From positions 1 through 59,365 of the forward strand of contig NZ_MWWY01000002.1 in assembly GCF_002259755.1 (NCBI RefSeq): a DNA stretch of 59,365 nucleotides, in the 5' to 3' direction. Below, one piece after another: positions 8,577 to 18,043 of this stretch. Source of the stretch: Bifidobacterium hapali (lineage in GTDB: Bacteria > Actinomycetota > Actinomycetes > Actinomycetales > Bifidobacteriaceae). Both the position numbers and the translations under genes were made by a program. The notes under the pieces are model-generated. The model had not been told where the DNA came from. It worked only from the letters and a program-made list of their open reading frames with translations, and made no database searches. The first letter of the stretch is position 1. Each line of letters starts with the position of its first letter.

Positions 8577-10553
8577 GTGAGTCAGGGGCATCAATATGAA
8601 CGAGAGGACGGCGAAAGCAGCGCCGTCGCAGTACAGCATTTCCACACGCATTCCATCCCGCTCGACATGGAAGACATCGAGCGTGACTGGGACAAGCCCA
8701 TCGCCGAAGCAGGTATCGCCGCTAAAGCCAGCGTTATCGTGCGCGTCGGATTGCTTGATCTTTCCGCAGGCACCGGATCATTCCGCGTGCGCGAAATGAT
8801 GCACCGCATCGCCTATCCGCTCGGCGTGCACGTGCGTGCCGACGTCAACCTCACCGACATCGAAGCCGCCTGCACCGACGGCAAAGACCGCATCACCGAG
8901 GTCATCGATCTGCCGACCACCGGCGTCAATACCGAACGAATCTGGCTACTCGAACACTACGCCGACTGGTTCAGCGTCAACCTCGGCGAAGACTCCATGT
9001 ACCACAGCCGGCCCGAAGTGTCGAAAGGGCTCATGCAACACCTCGACAGCAAGGACGCGTCACAGGTATCCGCCGAACTGGCCAAGCAGCTGCGCGAAGA
9101 AGAGCGAGATGCGCATCCTGACGGCAAGAAATCGGAAACCGGCGTAGATGAGCCAGGGCAAGACGCCGTACTCGACGCGCTCGAAGCAGCCAGTGCACAC
9201 ATCGACCCCGGCGAGCCGATCGCGCCGCAACTCGCCGTGCATGAAACCGACTGGTCGCAGTCAGCGATGACTCAATCATTGGCTGCGCGCGCAGCCGCCG
9301 ATCAAGCCGGCAAAACCGCCTCGTCATCTGCGGATACTGCCGCAGCGTCACACAACGAGGTTGCGGACGGTGCCGTGAGCGCATCTCACGGCACCGCACC
9401 GCGCACTACAGCCCATCGCAGCAATAGCCACAGCAAAGCGCTAGTCGACGACGGATTCGTGCCCACCAGCGACGCGCGCAAACATACGCATGCGCACAAG
9501 CCTCCAAAAGGCGAGTATGCAGCCCACTTTGACCACGTCGGCAAAGAGCGCGTAACCGGCCGGCCGGGCATCACCGTGCGCCAAGCTCACGAGCGACTCG
9601 ACATGATCGAACATCGCAAGCCGCTCTACTCCCCCGCTTTCGCCGGTCTCGCCTCCGCAATCGCCTGCGCATCCTTCGTGTTCCTGCTCGGCGGCGGGCC
9701 TTACGACATGGTCGGCGCGTTCGTCGGTGCTGGACTCGGTCATTGGCTGCGTCGACGGCTGTTCGCGCATCATCTCAACCAATTTTTCGTCACGTTCGTG
9801 TGCGTTGCGGTCGCGGCGCTCGCGTGCACGGGAACGCTACGACTCATCGGCCTGTTCGACCCGGTCGCGTTGCAACACGACACGGCATATATCGGCGCGA
9901 TGCTGTTCGTTATCCCAGGATTTCCGCTCATTACCAGCGGTCTTGACATGGCGAAAATCGATTTCCCGTCCGGTATTCAACGCCTGTCGTACTTCCTGTG
10001 CATCGTGCTGATGGCCACGCTCGCCGGATGGATGGTTGCCACAATTGTGCATCTCAACCCCGAAGGGTTCGAGCCGCTTGGGTTGAACGCGTGGGTGAAT
10101 GGACTGCTGCGCTTCGTGTTCGCATTCCTCGGGGTGTGGGGATTCTCCATTATGTTCAACTCGCCACAGCGTATGTGCTTGACCGCGGCGGTGATTGGCG
10201 CGATTACCGACACGTTGCGACTGGAAATTGTGGATATGGGCGTGCCGCCGGAAGCTGGCGCGTTTATTGGCGCGTTGCTCGCCGGCTTGTTGGCTTCAGC
10301 GTGGCGGTCCTCGGTGCGGCACGGGTGGTTGCCGCCACACCTCGGGTATCCGCGCATTTGCCTGACTGTGCCGTCGATCGTGATCATGGTGCCTGGTCTG
10401 TATATGTATCAGGCCATGTTCCATCTTGGCTCGTTCGACATTCAATCCACGCTTGATTGGGGATTCCGTGCGTTTATGGTGATCGTGTGTTTGCCGATTG
10501 GTTTGGCGATGGCCCGCGTGATCACCGACAAGTCGTGGCGCTATGACATTTAA
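8577..10553 (+). CDS. ThrE-family threonine/serine exporter-like membrane protein
   Basis: A large integral membrane protein of the ThrE (DUF1212/DUF3815) superfamily, whose studied member exports threonine and serine. The first 90 residues match the soluble ThrE region (ASVIVRVGLLDLSAGTGSFRV, then EVIDLPTTGVNTERIWL). A long charged, Ala/Ser-rich cytosolic insert follows, then about ten membrane segments starting near PAFAGLASAIACASFVFLLG and ending with VIVCLPIGLAMARV. Both halves are present in one chain. The start is uncertain: GTG at 8577 (658 aa) is the best in-frame candidate before the conserved region but has no good ribosome site; later ATG codons are also possible. Divergent from ppc. 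The true substrate is unknown. Confidence 0.8.
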   Translation: MSQGHQYEREDGESSAVAVQHFHTHSIPLDMEDIERDWDKPIAEAGIAAKASVIVRVGLLDLSAGTGSFRVREMMHRIAYPLGVHVRADVNLTDIEAACTDGKDRITEVIDLPTTGVNTERIWLLEHYADWFSVNLGEDSMYHSRPEVSKGLMQHLDSKDASQVSAELAKQLREEERDAHPDGKKSETGVDEPGQDAVLDALEAASAHIDPGEPIAPQLAVHETDWSQSAMTQSLAARAAADQAGKTASSSADTAAASHNEVADGAVSASHGTAPRTTAHRSNSHSKALVDDGFVPTSDARKHTHAHKPPKGEYAAHFDHVGKERVTGRPGITVRQAHERLDMIEHRKPLYSPAFAGLASAIACASFVFLLGGGPYDMVGAFVGAGLGHWLRRRLFAHHLNQFFVTFVCVAVAALACTGTLRLIGLFDPVALQHDTAYIGAMLFVIPGFPLITSGLDMAKIDFPSGIQRLSYFLCIVLMATLAGWMVATIVHLNPEGFEPLGLNAWVNGLLRFVFAFLGVWGFSIMFNSPQRMCLTAAVIGAITDTLRLEIVDMGVPPEAGAFIGALLAGLLASAWRSSVRHGWLPPHLGYPRICLTVPSIVIMVPGLYMYQAMFHLGSFDIQSTLDWGFRAFMVIVCLPIGLAMARVITDKSWRYDI

Positions 10554-10623
10554 CGGTTGGCGGGTCTGTCGGTGGGAACTTTTTATGGCTTAAGGGAGGG
10601 GGTATCGTGTTTTGCTGCGAGGC

Positions 10624-10861
10624 GCGGATTGAGAGGCAGGATCGTGGGTTTGCGTGAATTGATTTGGTAACGTTCCGCCATCTTTAACGCCTAAAACATC
10701 ATATATACGGGGTTCGGGGGCATGCATGCGTCTGACACCTGCCGCTCGATCGTCAAACTACCCCTGGCATTTGTTGGAACCTGCCTCTTGAATGAGGTTC
10801 TTTTAATCTGAGAGGCAGATTTTATTGTTTGTTGGGGTCTTTCTTCAATCTGAGAGGCAGT
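10624..10861. repeat. Left arm of a 238-bp inverted repeat flanking the DUF559 gene
   Basis: This stretch reappears inverted at 12220-12457 with about two differences. It contains GCATGCATGC, the block GAGAGGCAGG, and ends with GGTCTTTCTTCAATCTGAGA followed by GGCAGT. Just inside (about 10862-10929) is a core that is in the same, not inverted, orientation at both ends, followed by the complement of the GGTCTTTCTTC motif. Confidence 0.85.
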
Positions 10862-10977
10862 CAGTGCCGGAGCAAAAGCCGCATAACACCCATATATACC
10901 CCCGAAATTGGGGAATGAAGGGAAGCCACTGCCTCTCAGATTGAAGAAAGACCCCCGCAATACGCAAAATCTGCCTC

Positions 10978-11907
10978 TCAGTTTAGAGAAAGATCCCATA
11001 GTGGCTTACGCTGCAATCGGTGACCGTCACTCACCTGTTCAATGGAAAGCCTCGGTTCTAACGGAATTGGCACATGAAGCACCCGTTCTATCGAGGTAGC
11101 TACCCGCTGAGCCAATTCTTCTTCAGCGAGCTCATTGCGTAAATCGACAAATGTGACTTTGATATACGCCCATCCAGCTGCTTCGATCATTTCTCGTCGC
11201 TTATCGTCTGCTAATACTTGAGCACTGCTAAACCGATGATGGTTACCGTCGTATTCGACGGCGATGTGTAATGCTGGATATGCCATATCGAGGAATAGCG
11301 TACGCGATGTGTTTGGTACTTGCAGCTCGTAATTTACCACTGGTGACGGCAGCCCATAGCGCATGAGCGCAAGTCGAGTGCGCGTTTCCATTGACGAGTC
11401 CGTGTGTTCCCGAATCACTCTCAGAGCGCGCCGACATTTGCGAATGCCTTCAAACCGTTTTGCCTGATTGATGAATCGGGTGAAATCACTGATTTCAGCT
11501 TTTTTGAGCCGTCGGTCGCGACGCATCATTGATTCTGCGAGTATGATCAGCTCATCTAGCGTCAACACGGATGCATAATGAGCCCACGCGCATACTGGCG
11601 TCAAGCATTCGAATTTACGGCCAACGATAATGGTTTCGATAGGGCCAGTCCACGCTAGATATTGCACATTTGATACGTGGCTGCGTTTGGCCAGTGAAGG
11701 TACAACCACTTGAATGCAGCCTCGGTGTTTCGATCGCGCATATGAGCGTGGCTTCTCAATGCCCAATAATTCCAGCGCCGTGTCTCGGGCATATACGAAC
11801 GGCTGGCGGCTGCGTCGCTGCAGTTCGTCACAGGCGTTCATTCGCATGGCTTTAAGCTCGGTAAGAGCTGTTAATGAGATTGCATCATTGGTCACATTGC
11901 TGACCAT
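10978..11907 (-). CDS. DUF559 (Vsr-like endonuclease fold) protein
   Basis: A 309-aa protein. The C-terminal third (about residues 190-275) fits DUF559 of the PD-(D/E)XK/Vsr-like nuclease superfamily: FLDMAYPALHIAVEYDGNHH, then DDKRREMIEAAGWAYIKVT. Asp and Glu in this block are plausible catalytic residues. The N-terminal half resembles the usual actinobacterial DUF559 partner region, which may bind DNA or a protein. It is often called a restriction- or toxin-related orphan, but no activity is established. The gene sits alone between two inverted repeats, and its last codons lie in repeat sequence at the left arm. The ribosome site before 11907 is weak; an ATG near 11848 is an alternative. 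Its GC content appears lower than that of its neighbours, suggesting acquired DNA. Confidence 0.75.
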   Translation of the reverse strand: MVSNVTNDAISLTALTELKAMRMNACDELQRRSRQPFVYARDTALELLGIEKPRSYARSKHRGCIQVVVPSLAKRSHVSNVQYLAWTGPIETIIVGRKFECLTPVCAWAHYASVLTLDELIILAESMMRRDRRLKKAEISDFTRFINQAKRFEGIRKCRRALRVIREHTDSSMETRTRLALMRYGLPSPVVNYELQVPNTSRTLFLDMAYPALHIAVEYDGNHHRFSSAQVLADDKRREMIEAAGWAYIKVTFVDLRNELAEEELAQRVATSIERVLHVPIPLEPRLSIEQVSDGHRLQRKPLWDLSLN

Positions 11908-12219
11908 ACGTGGGTTACTCTCAATATGCTACTGGCGATGGGCCTAATTGTGGATATGTGGATAACTTGATGCGCTTATCAAGTTACATGCGTTTTGCGC
12001 CATTAGCGTGTTAATGAATTTAGTCCCCTTTCGCGAACTGAAGTATGAATTGATGGCAAGAAAGCTAGTGTGTAGAGGAAGGAATGTGGGCTTTTTCGAT
12101 CTGAGAGGCAGGTTTTATTGTTTGCCGAGGTCTTTCTTCAATCTGAGAGGCAGTCAATGCCGGAGCAAAGCCGCATAACACCCATATACACCCCCGAAAT
12201 TGGGGAATGAGGGAAAGCC

Positions 12220-12457
12220 ACTGCCTCTCAGATTGAAGAAAGACCCCAACAAACAATAAAATCTGCCTCTCAGATTAAAAGAGCCTCATTCAAGAGGCAG
12301 GTTCCAACAAATGCCAGGGGTAGTTTGACGATCGAGCGGCAGGTGTCAAACGCATGCATGCCCCCGAACCCCGTATATATGATGTTTTAGGCGTTAAAGA
12401 TGGCGGAACGTTACCAAATCAATTCACGCAAACCCACGATCCTGCCTCTCAATCCGC
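12220..12457. repeat. Right arm of the 238-bp inverted repeat flanking the DUF559 gene
   Basis: Inverted partner of 10624-10861. The inner core, about 12155-12219, keeps the same orientation as the left core and is flanked by the 26-bp inverted pair ending GAGAGGCAGT / ACTGCCTCTC. Spurious ORFs read through both arms. The rest of the gap 11908-12160 has no gene that I can support. Confidence 0.85.
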
Positions 12458-12502
12458 GGTCAAATAATGGCGCTCGCCATAAACACCCGTCAATAACAGT
12501 AA

Positions 12503-12533
12503 GGGGGGTGAAACCACTCCGGTTTCACCCCCC
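12503..12533 (-). terminator. Terminator hairpin after trpS
   Basis: GGGGGGTGAAACC and GGTTTCACCCCCC form a perfect 13-bp stem with a 5-base loop, just past the 3' end of the minus-strand trpS; on that strand it is followed by TTACTGTTATT. Confidence 0.75.
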
Positions 12534-12563
12534 TACCGACGAGCGGCACTCGCCACTCGCCAC

Positions 12564-13664
12564 TCAGTACTTCATGCCCATTGCCTCGCGCACCTGCTCA
12601 AGGGTTTCCTCGGCGATGGCGTTGGCACGCGCGTTGCCGTCATGCAGCACATCGCGCACATAATCCAAATCCTTGGCCAGTTCGGCGCGGCGCTCACGAT
12701 GTGGCGCAAGGAACTCGTTCACCGATTCGATCACATACGCCTTAAGTGCACCTGCACCCGCCTCGCCAATCTCGTCAGCGATTTCCTTCGGGTCGCGCCC
12801 GGTGACCAGACCAGCGGTGGTGAGCAGTGCCGACACCTGCGGACGCGCAATCGGGTCGAACGTGATGCGGCGTTCGGAATCGGTCGGGCTTTTCTTGATG
12901 AGTTTCGCCGTTTCCTCCGCGGTCGCGCCGAGCATAATCGAATTGCCATACGACTTGCTCATCTTGCGCCCGTCAAGGCCCGGAATTTCCGGTGCCTCAG
13001 ACAAAATTGCGGCCGGCTCCGGGAACACCGGGTGCTTCTTCGCATAACGCTCGTTGAAGCGGCGCGCGATCGTGCGCGTAATTTCCACATGCGGCAGGTT
13101 ATCCTTGCCGATCGGCACAACGTTCGCCTTGCAGAACAGGATGTCGCACGCCTGATGCACCGGGTAAGTGAGCAGCAGTCCGGTAAGCGCGTGGCCGGAC
13201 GCTTCCATTTCAGACTTGACGGTCGGATTGCGGTGCAGCTCAGCCTCAGTGACGAGCGACAGGAACGGCAGCAGCAGCTGGTTTTCGGCCGGTACGGCGG
13301 AGTGCGTGAAAATCATGGTTTTCTTCGGGTCGATGCCCGCGGCCATGTAGTCGAGCACGAGATTCAAGACGTTGTCTTGAATATGCTCGGTGGTGTCGCG
13401 ATCGGTGATGACCTGATAATCCGCGATAATGATGTTCGTGTTCACGCCGCGTTCCTGCATGGCGACACGCTCGCGAATCGAACCGAAGTAGTGGCCGAGA
13501 TGCAGACGCCCGGTCGGACGGTCGCCGGTGAGCATCGTGAATTTGCCCGGATTGGCTTCGAGCTTGGCGAGCGTCTCGTCGGAGCGCTTCTTCGCTGCGA
13601 GGAAGCTCGCGCTCATTTCGTTACCGGCAGCGGTGATCTGCTGCTCTTGGGTTTCGTCCGTCAT
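12564..13664 (-). CDS. trpS: Tryptophanyl-tRNA synthetase
   Basis: Charges tRNA-Trp with tryptophan using ATP; class I synthetase. Both class signatures are present: the HIGH-like TGRLHLGHYFG near residue 51 and GRKMSKSYGN near 235. Length from ATG 13664 is 366 aa. A longer in-frame reading to 13847 is rejected because it has no family similarity and the conserved core starts well after MTDETQEQQ. The ribosome site is weak. Upstream, and divergent, lies the DUF3073 gene; downstream is a strong hairpin. An Ala/Ser-rich N-terminal extension of about 40 residues precedes the catalytic domain, as is common in actinobacteria. Confidence 0.96.
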   Translation of the reverse strand: MTDETQEQQITAAGNEMSASFLAAKKRSDETLAKLEANPGKFTMLTGDRPTGRLHLGHYFGSIRERVAMQERGVNTNIIIADYQVITDRDTTEHIQDNVLNLVLDYMAAGIDPKKTMIFTHSAVPAENQLLLPFLSLVTEAELHRNPTVKSEMEASGHALTGLLLTYPVHQACDILFCKANVVPIGKDNLPHVEITRTIARRFNERYAKKHPVFPEPAAILSEAPEIPGLDGRKMSKSYGNSIMLGATAEETAKLIKKSPTDSERRITFDPIARPQVSALLTTAGLVTGRDPKEIADEIGEAGAGALKAYVIESVNEFLAPHRERRAELAKDLDYVRDVLHDGNARANAIAEETLEQVREAMGMKY

Positions 13665-13822
13665 GGTTCGTTGTCCCGCCTTTTGCGCGTCTGTCGCGCG
13701 TGTTGAAACACCTGAAAATATCGCTTTTATCGTAAAAGTGCGAGACGACAAGCCCATAGACGTGATCAGGTGGTACTCTCTTATGTGATGATTCAACACG
13801 TACAGTAATTTCAGGGGGTCAC

Positions 13823-14212
13823 ATGGGCCGCGGACGTCAGAAAGCAAAACAGCAGAAAATTGCCCGAAAGCTCAAGTATTTGACCACCGATACTGATTAC
13901 GATGAGCTCGCCAAGGAGCTGAGCGAGCAGGAGCCGGGCGTGGGTTCGCCGGACCCGTTTGCTGATATCGAAGCACAGTATGACCAGCATACGGACGCAG
14001 ATTCGGACGTTGCTGATGATGTGAGCGTCGATGATGGTGAGACTACTCAGTCGTCGGTTGACGACGATCTCGACGAGTATGCCAAGTGGGCGGCCGAGGC
14101 TGCCGCGAAGGCGACGAGCGGCGAGTTCCCTGCGGCGAAGCCAATCCCGATGCCGAAGCCACACAAGCCAATTCCTATGCCGATTCCGAGCGCTCTCAAG
14201 CCCAAGAAGTGA
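13823..14212 (+). CDS. DUF3073 family protein
   Basis: A 129-aa protein of a conserved actinobacterial family of unknown function. The start MGRGRQKAKQQKIARKLKY is the family signature. The middle is strongly acidic (DDVSVDDGETTQSSVDDDLD) and the tail is a proline-lysine repeat (PIPMPKPHKPIPMPIPSALK). The basic start and acidic middle suggest a nucleic-acid or ribosome-associated role, but this is only a guess. AGGGGG precedes the ATG at suitable distance. Divergent from trpS. Confidence 0.85.
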   Translation: MGRGRQKAKQQKIARKLKYLTTDTDYDELAKELSEQEPGVGSPDPFADIEAQYDQHTDADSDVADDVSVDDGETTQSSVDDDLDEYAKWAAEAAAKATSGEFPAAKPIPMPKPHKPIPMPIPSALKPKK

Positions 14213-14333
14213 GTTGACGAGCCGCGCAGTCCCGCTGATCTACGGTCAATGATCTACGGTCAATCGTGGGTCGGACTGGGGCCGCGCGGCTACAGCTGAT
14301 TGACGATCTCAAGGTTGCATAAGGTTGCGTGTG

Positions 14334-15029
14334 ATGCTGCGTATCGCGATTTGTGATGACAACAGCACGGACGCCGCGTACGTTCGTGCGCTCGCCGCGC
14401 AGTGGGCTGACTCGCGTCACGTTGATGCGCAGATTGAGACGTTCCCTTCTGCCGAGCGGTTTATCAGCAGTTTCGATCAACGGCAGGATTGGGATATTCT
14501 GCTGCTCGACGTGGAAATGGGTGCGATGGACGGCGTCGAACTTGCGAAAACCGTGCGCAAGACCAGCCGCACTGTCCAGATTGTGTTCGTAACCGGCTAT
14601 TCGGATTACATTGCCGATGGGTACGACGTTGAGGCGCTCAACTATCTTATGAAGCCTGTGGATGCCAGCAAACTGGCGAGTGTGCTCGACCGAGCGGTAG
14701 AACGGTTGCAACGGTCGGCGCGTTGTCTCGACCTTGAGTGTGCCGAAGGACTGGTCAGGATTCCACTAGATGAGATCCGTTATCTCGATGTGCGGCGCAA
14801 TTATGTGACCGTGCACGGCGCGCGTGACTACACAGTCAAGCGACCGTTGGCTGCGTTCGAGTCGGAGTTGGGACGCGATTTCTGCCGCGTTGGTCGTGCG
14901 ATGATTGTCAACTTGCGGATGATTCGTCGCGTGACACGCAGTACAGTTGAGCTCACTGATGGTACAGTGCTCCCCTTGCCGCGTGGCGCGTACGAGCCGC
15001 TTAACCGCGCGATTATCGGCATGGACTAA
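14334..15029 (+). CDS. LytTR-family response regulator
   Basis: A 231-aa regulator. Residues 1-120 form a receiver: acidic pair Asp8/Asp9, phospho-acceptor Asp59 in ILLLDVEMGAMDG, and conserved Lys107 in NYLMKPVD. Residues about 140-231 form a LytTR DNA-binding domain (IRYLDVRRNYVTVHG, then FCRVGRAMIVNLRMIR). Regulators of this kind (AgrA, ComE) usually control peptide or bacteriocin genes. The kinase gene follows 29 bases downstream, then two ABC exporters, so those are likely partners or targets. TTG (14325) and GTG (14331) starts are possible; ATG 14334 fits the receiver start best. Confidence 0.93.
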   Translation: MLRIAICDDNSTDAAYVRALAAQWADSRHVDAQIETFPSAERFISSFDQRQDWDILLLDVEMGAMDGVELAKTVRKTSRTVQIVFVTGYSDYIADGYDVEALNYLMKPVDASKLASVLDRAVERLQRSARCLDLECAEGLVRIPLDEIRYLDVRRNYVTVHGARDYTVKRPLAAFESELGRDFCRVGRAMIVNLRMIRRVTRSTVELTDGTVLPLPRGAYEPLNRAIIGMD

Positions 15030-15058
15030 CGTTACGTTTCGTTGCGCGAGGAGGGGAG

Positions 15059-15736
15059 ATGAGTGGGCTGATGTGGTTTCGTCGCAGGCGATCGGAACGT
15101 GCACTCGCTGCGTACCAGCGTGAGCTGCTCGACACGCATTACCGCGAGGTCGAGAACATGTACACGAAGATGCGCATGTGGCGGCACGACTATCGCAATC
15201 ATTTGCAAACGTTGAAAGCGTTGGCTGCGAACGGCGATCTCGCTGGTATTCGTGACTATCTTGACAAGCTCGACGACGAGTTGATCGTGCTCGATAGTCC
15301 GATCAAATCAGGCAATGCGATGGCGGACGCGATTTTGAGCAGCAAAATGTCGCTTGCGCAGTCGCGCGGTATTGCCGTACGCGTAGACGCGCATATTCCT
15401 GTGAAACTGCGGATTTCCGAGCTTGATTTGTGCTGCGTACTTGGCAACCTATTTGACAATGCGATCGAAGCGAACGCCGATCTGCCCGAAGGCGAACGCA
15501 TGATTCGCGTGTACATGGATATGAAAGGTACGCAACTGTATATTTCGTTCACGAATACAACGGGTGCGCACAAACCACGCAAGAATCATGGTCGTTTCCA
15601 TACGACTAAGTCCGGTGAAGGTCACGGTTTTGGATTGCTACATATCGATGAGATTGTCGAGAACGCCGGTGGATATCTGAGCCGTAACTCCGAGGATGGT
15701 GCGTTCACGACCGAGATCCTCCTGCCGCAGCAGTGA
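15059..15736 (+). CDS. Cytosolic GHKL-type sensor histidine kinase without membrane domain
   Basis: A 225-aa kinase of the AgrC/ComD (HPK10-like) class. The phospho-acceptor is His43 in WRHDYRNHLQ; the ATPase part has the N-box LGNLFDNAIEAN (130-139 region) and G-box GEGHGFGLLHID (about 186-197). Kinases of this class usually carry five to seven membrane helices before the catalytic part; here there is only MSGLMWFRRRR. The start is backed by GAGGAGGGG just before ATG 15059, so truncation is not an annotation artefact. It presumably phosphorylates the regulator encoded upstream. How it senses a signal is not visible; a separate membrane partner is possible. Confidence 0.9.
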   Translation: MSGLMWFRRRRSERALAAYQRELLDTHYREVENMYTKMRMWRHDYRNHLQTLKALAANGDLAGIRDYLDKLDDELIVLDSPIKSGNAMADAILSSKMSLAQSRGIAVRVDAHIPVKLRISELDLCCVLGNLFDNAIEANADLPEGERMIRVYMDMKGTQLYISFTNTTGAHKPRKNHGRFHTTKSGEGHGFGLLHIDEIVENAGGYLSRNSEDGAFTTEILLPQQ

Positions 15737-15826
15737 TTGCTGGTTCGCTGCCAACATGTTACGCAACTGTCTGAAGGTGTAACGGATGGACTGGCCGCGT
15801 CCACTAGCCCGGAGTCTTAGCACGGA

Positions 15827-15938
15827 GTGGCGGTTTTTGCTCGCTGAGGGTGTGCTCAGCGAGCAAAAACCGCCGCGCACTGGTGTGAGTGGCAGAAAAC
15901 GCTCGCTGAGAACACTCTCAGCGAGCGTTTTCTGCCAC
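15827..15938. repeat. Family A palindrome pair, one of each pure arm type
   Basis: Units start at 15827 and 15889 (62 bp apart), each 50 bp. The first has GTGGCGGTTTTTGCTCGCTG arms, the second GTGGCAGAAAACGCTCGCTG arms. They lie between the kinase gene and the first ABC gene. The rest of the 320-bp gap holds a GAAAGGA ribosome site for the ABC gene and no gene I can support. Confidence 0.8.
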
Positions 15939-16057
15939 GCGGCTGCTGTATCGCCGTGTGCGTTTCGTCCCCGATGTTTGACGATTCGTCACGTATTGCA
16001 CACGTGCCGCGCGATCGTGGTCTATCACTGGATGATAGATAAGCGAAAGGAATGTCA

Positions 16058-18043
16058 ATGTGTGACAACATCGAAGAACGACAACGCAACAGCGATTCGT
16101 CCGAACCGGCATCCGGCGAACCTGCATCCGCAACCGTTCCGTCGCCTGAATCGACGCCAGTATCCGGCACACCGTCACCCGCTCATCCAGCAGCAACCCC
16201 GGCAACCCCCCGCTACTCCATGTGGTCCACCACGCGCTTCATGCTGCGCATCGCCCGCGAATCCGTCCCCAGCGTACCGGTATTCGTGCTCGTGCTTGCC
16301 GCAGCCGCCGCAGCCCGCACCACCACGGAAATGTTCGTGGCCCCGGTAATCCTCAATCGCATCGAAACGCATGCGTCGTTGCCGAGCATGCTGCTCGCGA
16401 TCGGCGGCTTTACCCTGCTGCTCGTCGCGCTCGCCGCCACCTACGACTGGTGCGAAACATACACTTCGCTCGGCCGCATCGCCGTGCGCGTGCGCGTGCT
16501 GGAAAAGATCGGCTTGAAAACCGCGAGCACGTCGTACATCAACACATTGGACGCGAACTTCCGCGCGAAAGAAGACAAATCCACAAAATCGTGCATGAGC
16601 AATAACAGCGCCGGCGAGCAAGTGTGGACAACCTATACCGAAATTTGCACGAACGTCATCGGATTCGTGCTCTACCTGCTCGTGCTGTCGAGCCTGAATC
16701 CTGCACTGATCGCACTGGTACTGGTCACTGCCGTCGCCAGCTATTTTTCCAGCAAACGCATCAACGAGTGGGGGTATCGCCATCGCGACGAGGAACAAAC
16801 TGCATTCGGCCAGTTCTACTATCTGCAGCACAAGGTAGCCGGCGGCCGCGATTACCGCGAGTATGCGAAAGACATCCGTATTTTCGGCCTCCGCCCGTGG
16901 ATTATCGAGTTGCGCAGCGGCATCATGCGCACGTTGCAGGCGTTCTATACCAAGCGCGAGCGCATCTACATGTGGGCGAACGTGATCGACGTGGTGCTGA
17001 CGTTCGCGCGTAACGGCATTGCGTACGTGTACCTGATTTGGCTGACGCTCAGCGAAAACCTGCCGGCGTCGCAGTTTCTGCTGTATTTCACGGCGATCAG
17101 CGGTTTCGCAACGTGGATCACCGGTATTCTCGACAAGTTCAGCGAGCTGAATAAAGAGAGTTTGGAGATCGCGCAGATTCGTGAGTTTTTGGATTGGCCA
17201 GAGCCGTACGATTTGGACAGCGGTGAGCCGATCACGAAGCAGCCGGGTCACTTGTACGAGATTCGACTGGATCATGTCTCATTTAGGTATCCGAATGCTG
17301 ATCACGATACGTTGCATGATATTAATCTGACGATTCGGCCGGGCGAAAAGATCGCCGTGGTTGGTTTGAACGGCGCCGGCAAAACCACGATGATCAAGGT
17401 GATCTGCGGTTTTCTGGACCCGACTGCCGGTCGTGTACTGCTTGACGGCGTGGATATTCGCACGTACAACCGCCGCGATTACTACACGCTGTTTGCGGCT
17501 GTATTCCAAGATTTTTCCGTACTCGATACGACGGTTGCTCAGAATGTGGCGCAACGGCTCGACGGCATCGACATGTCGCGTGTGCGCGCATGTCTTGATG
17601 AGGCTGGACTGACGGACAAGATCATGTCACTGCCGGGCGGACTGAACGCGCACATCGGTCGGCAACTGTTCGAGGATGGCGTCGACCTGTCCGGCGGGCA
17701 GACACAGCGGCTGATGTTGGCTCGCGCGCTGTACAAGGACGCGCCGATACTGCTGCTCGATGAGCCGACCGCCGCGCTCGATCCGATCGCCGAGAACGAT
17801 ATTTACCAGCATTACAACCGTATGACTCAAGGTCGCACGAGCGTGTTCATTTCGCACCGGCTTGCGTCGACGCGGTTCTGCGATCGGATTCTGTTTATGA
17901 AAAACGGCCGTATCGCTGAGGAAGGGTCGCACGATGCGCTGCTCGCGGCGGGTGGCGAGTACGCGCAACTGTTCAACGTGCAAAGCAAGTATTACCGCAA
18001 CGACGAGCGCGATGCGATGAAGAAGGCGGATGACGATGAGTGA
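16058..18043 (+). CDS. ABC exporter half-transporter (membrane plus ATPase), first subunit
   Basis: A 661-aa exporter subunit: a 45-residue hydrophilic start, six membrane helices to about residue 350, then an ATPase domain with Walker A GLNGAGKTT, signature DLSGGQTQRLMLARAL and Walker B ILLLDEPTAALDP followed by a switch His in ISHRLAST. It lacks the N-terminal C39 peptidase found in many bacteriocin exporters. ATG occurs at 16052 and 16058; GAAAGGA (16045-16051) abuts the first and is six bases from the second, so 16058 is chosen. The next gene overlaps by 8 bases and encodes a similar protein, so a heterodimeric exporter is likely. The upstream LytTR/kinase pair hints at peptide or drug export; the substrate is unknown. 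Confidence 0.9.
   Translation: MCDNIEERQRNSDSSEPASGEPASATVPSPESTPVSGTPSPAHPAATPATPRYSMWSTTRFMLRIARESVPSVPVFVLVLAAAAAARTTTEMFVAPVILNRIETHASLPSMLLAIGGFTLLLVALAATYDWCETYTSLGRIAVRVRVLEKIGLKTASTSYINTLDANFRAKEDKSTKSCMSNNSAGEQVWTTYTEICTNVIGFVLYLLVLSSLNPALIALVLVTAVASYFSSKRINEWGYRHRDEEQTAFGQFYYLQHKVAGGRDYREYAKDIRIFGLRPWIIELRSGIMRTLQAFYTKRERIYMWANVIDVVLTFARNGIAYVYLIWLTLSENLPASQFLLYFTAISGFATWITGILDKFSELNKESLEIAQIREFLDWPEPYDLDSGEPITKQPGHLYEIRLDHVSFRYPNADHDTLHDINLTIRPGEKIAVVGLNGAGKTTMIKVICGFLDPTAGRVLLDGVDIRTYNRRDYYTLFAAVFQDFSVLDTTVAQNVAQRLDGIDMSRVRACLDEAGLTDKIMSLPGGLNAHIGRQLFEDGVDLSGGQTQRLMLARALYKDAPILLLDEPTAALDPIAENDIYQHYNRMTQGRTSVFISHRLASTRFCDRILFMKNGRIAEEGSHDALLAAGGEYAQLFNVQSKYYRNDERDAMKKADDDE

Noticed and set aside
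10691..12256. Similar small ORFs in the two arms around the DUF559 gene (SQIEERP words)
   Set aside because: They are translations of the inverted repeat and its internal GAGAGGCAG motifs, without ribosome sites.
16052..16057. Upstream ATG for the first ABC gene
   Set aside because: It abuts GAAAGGA with no spacer; the ATG at 16058 has correct spacing.
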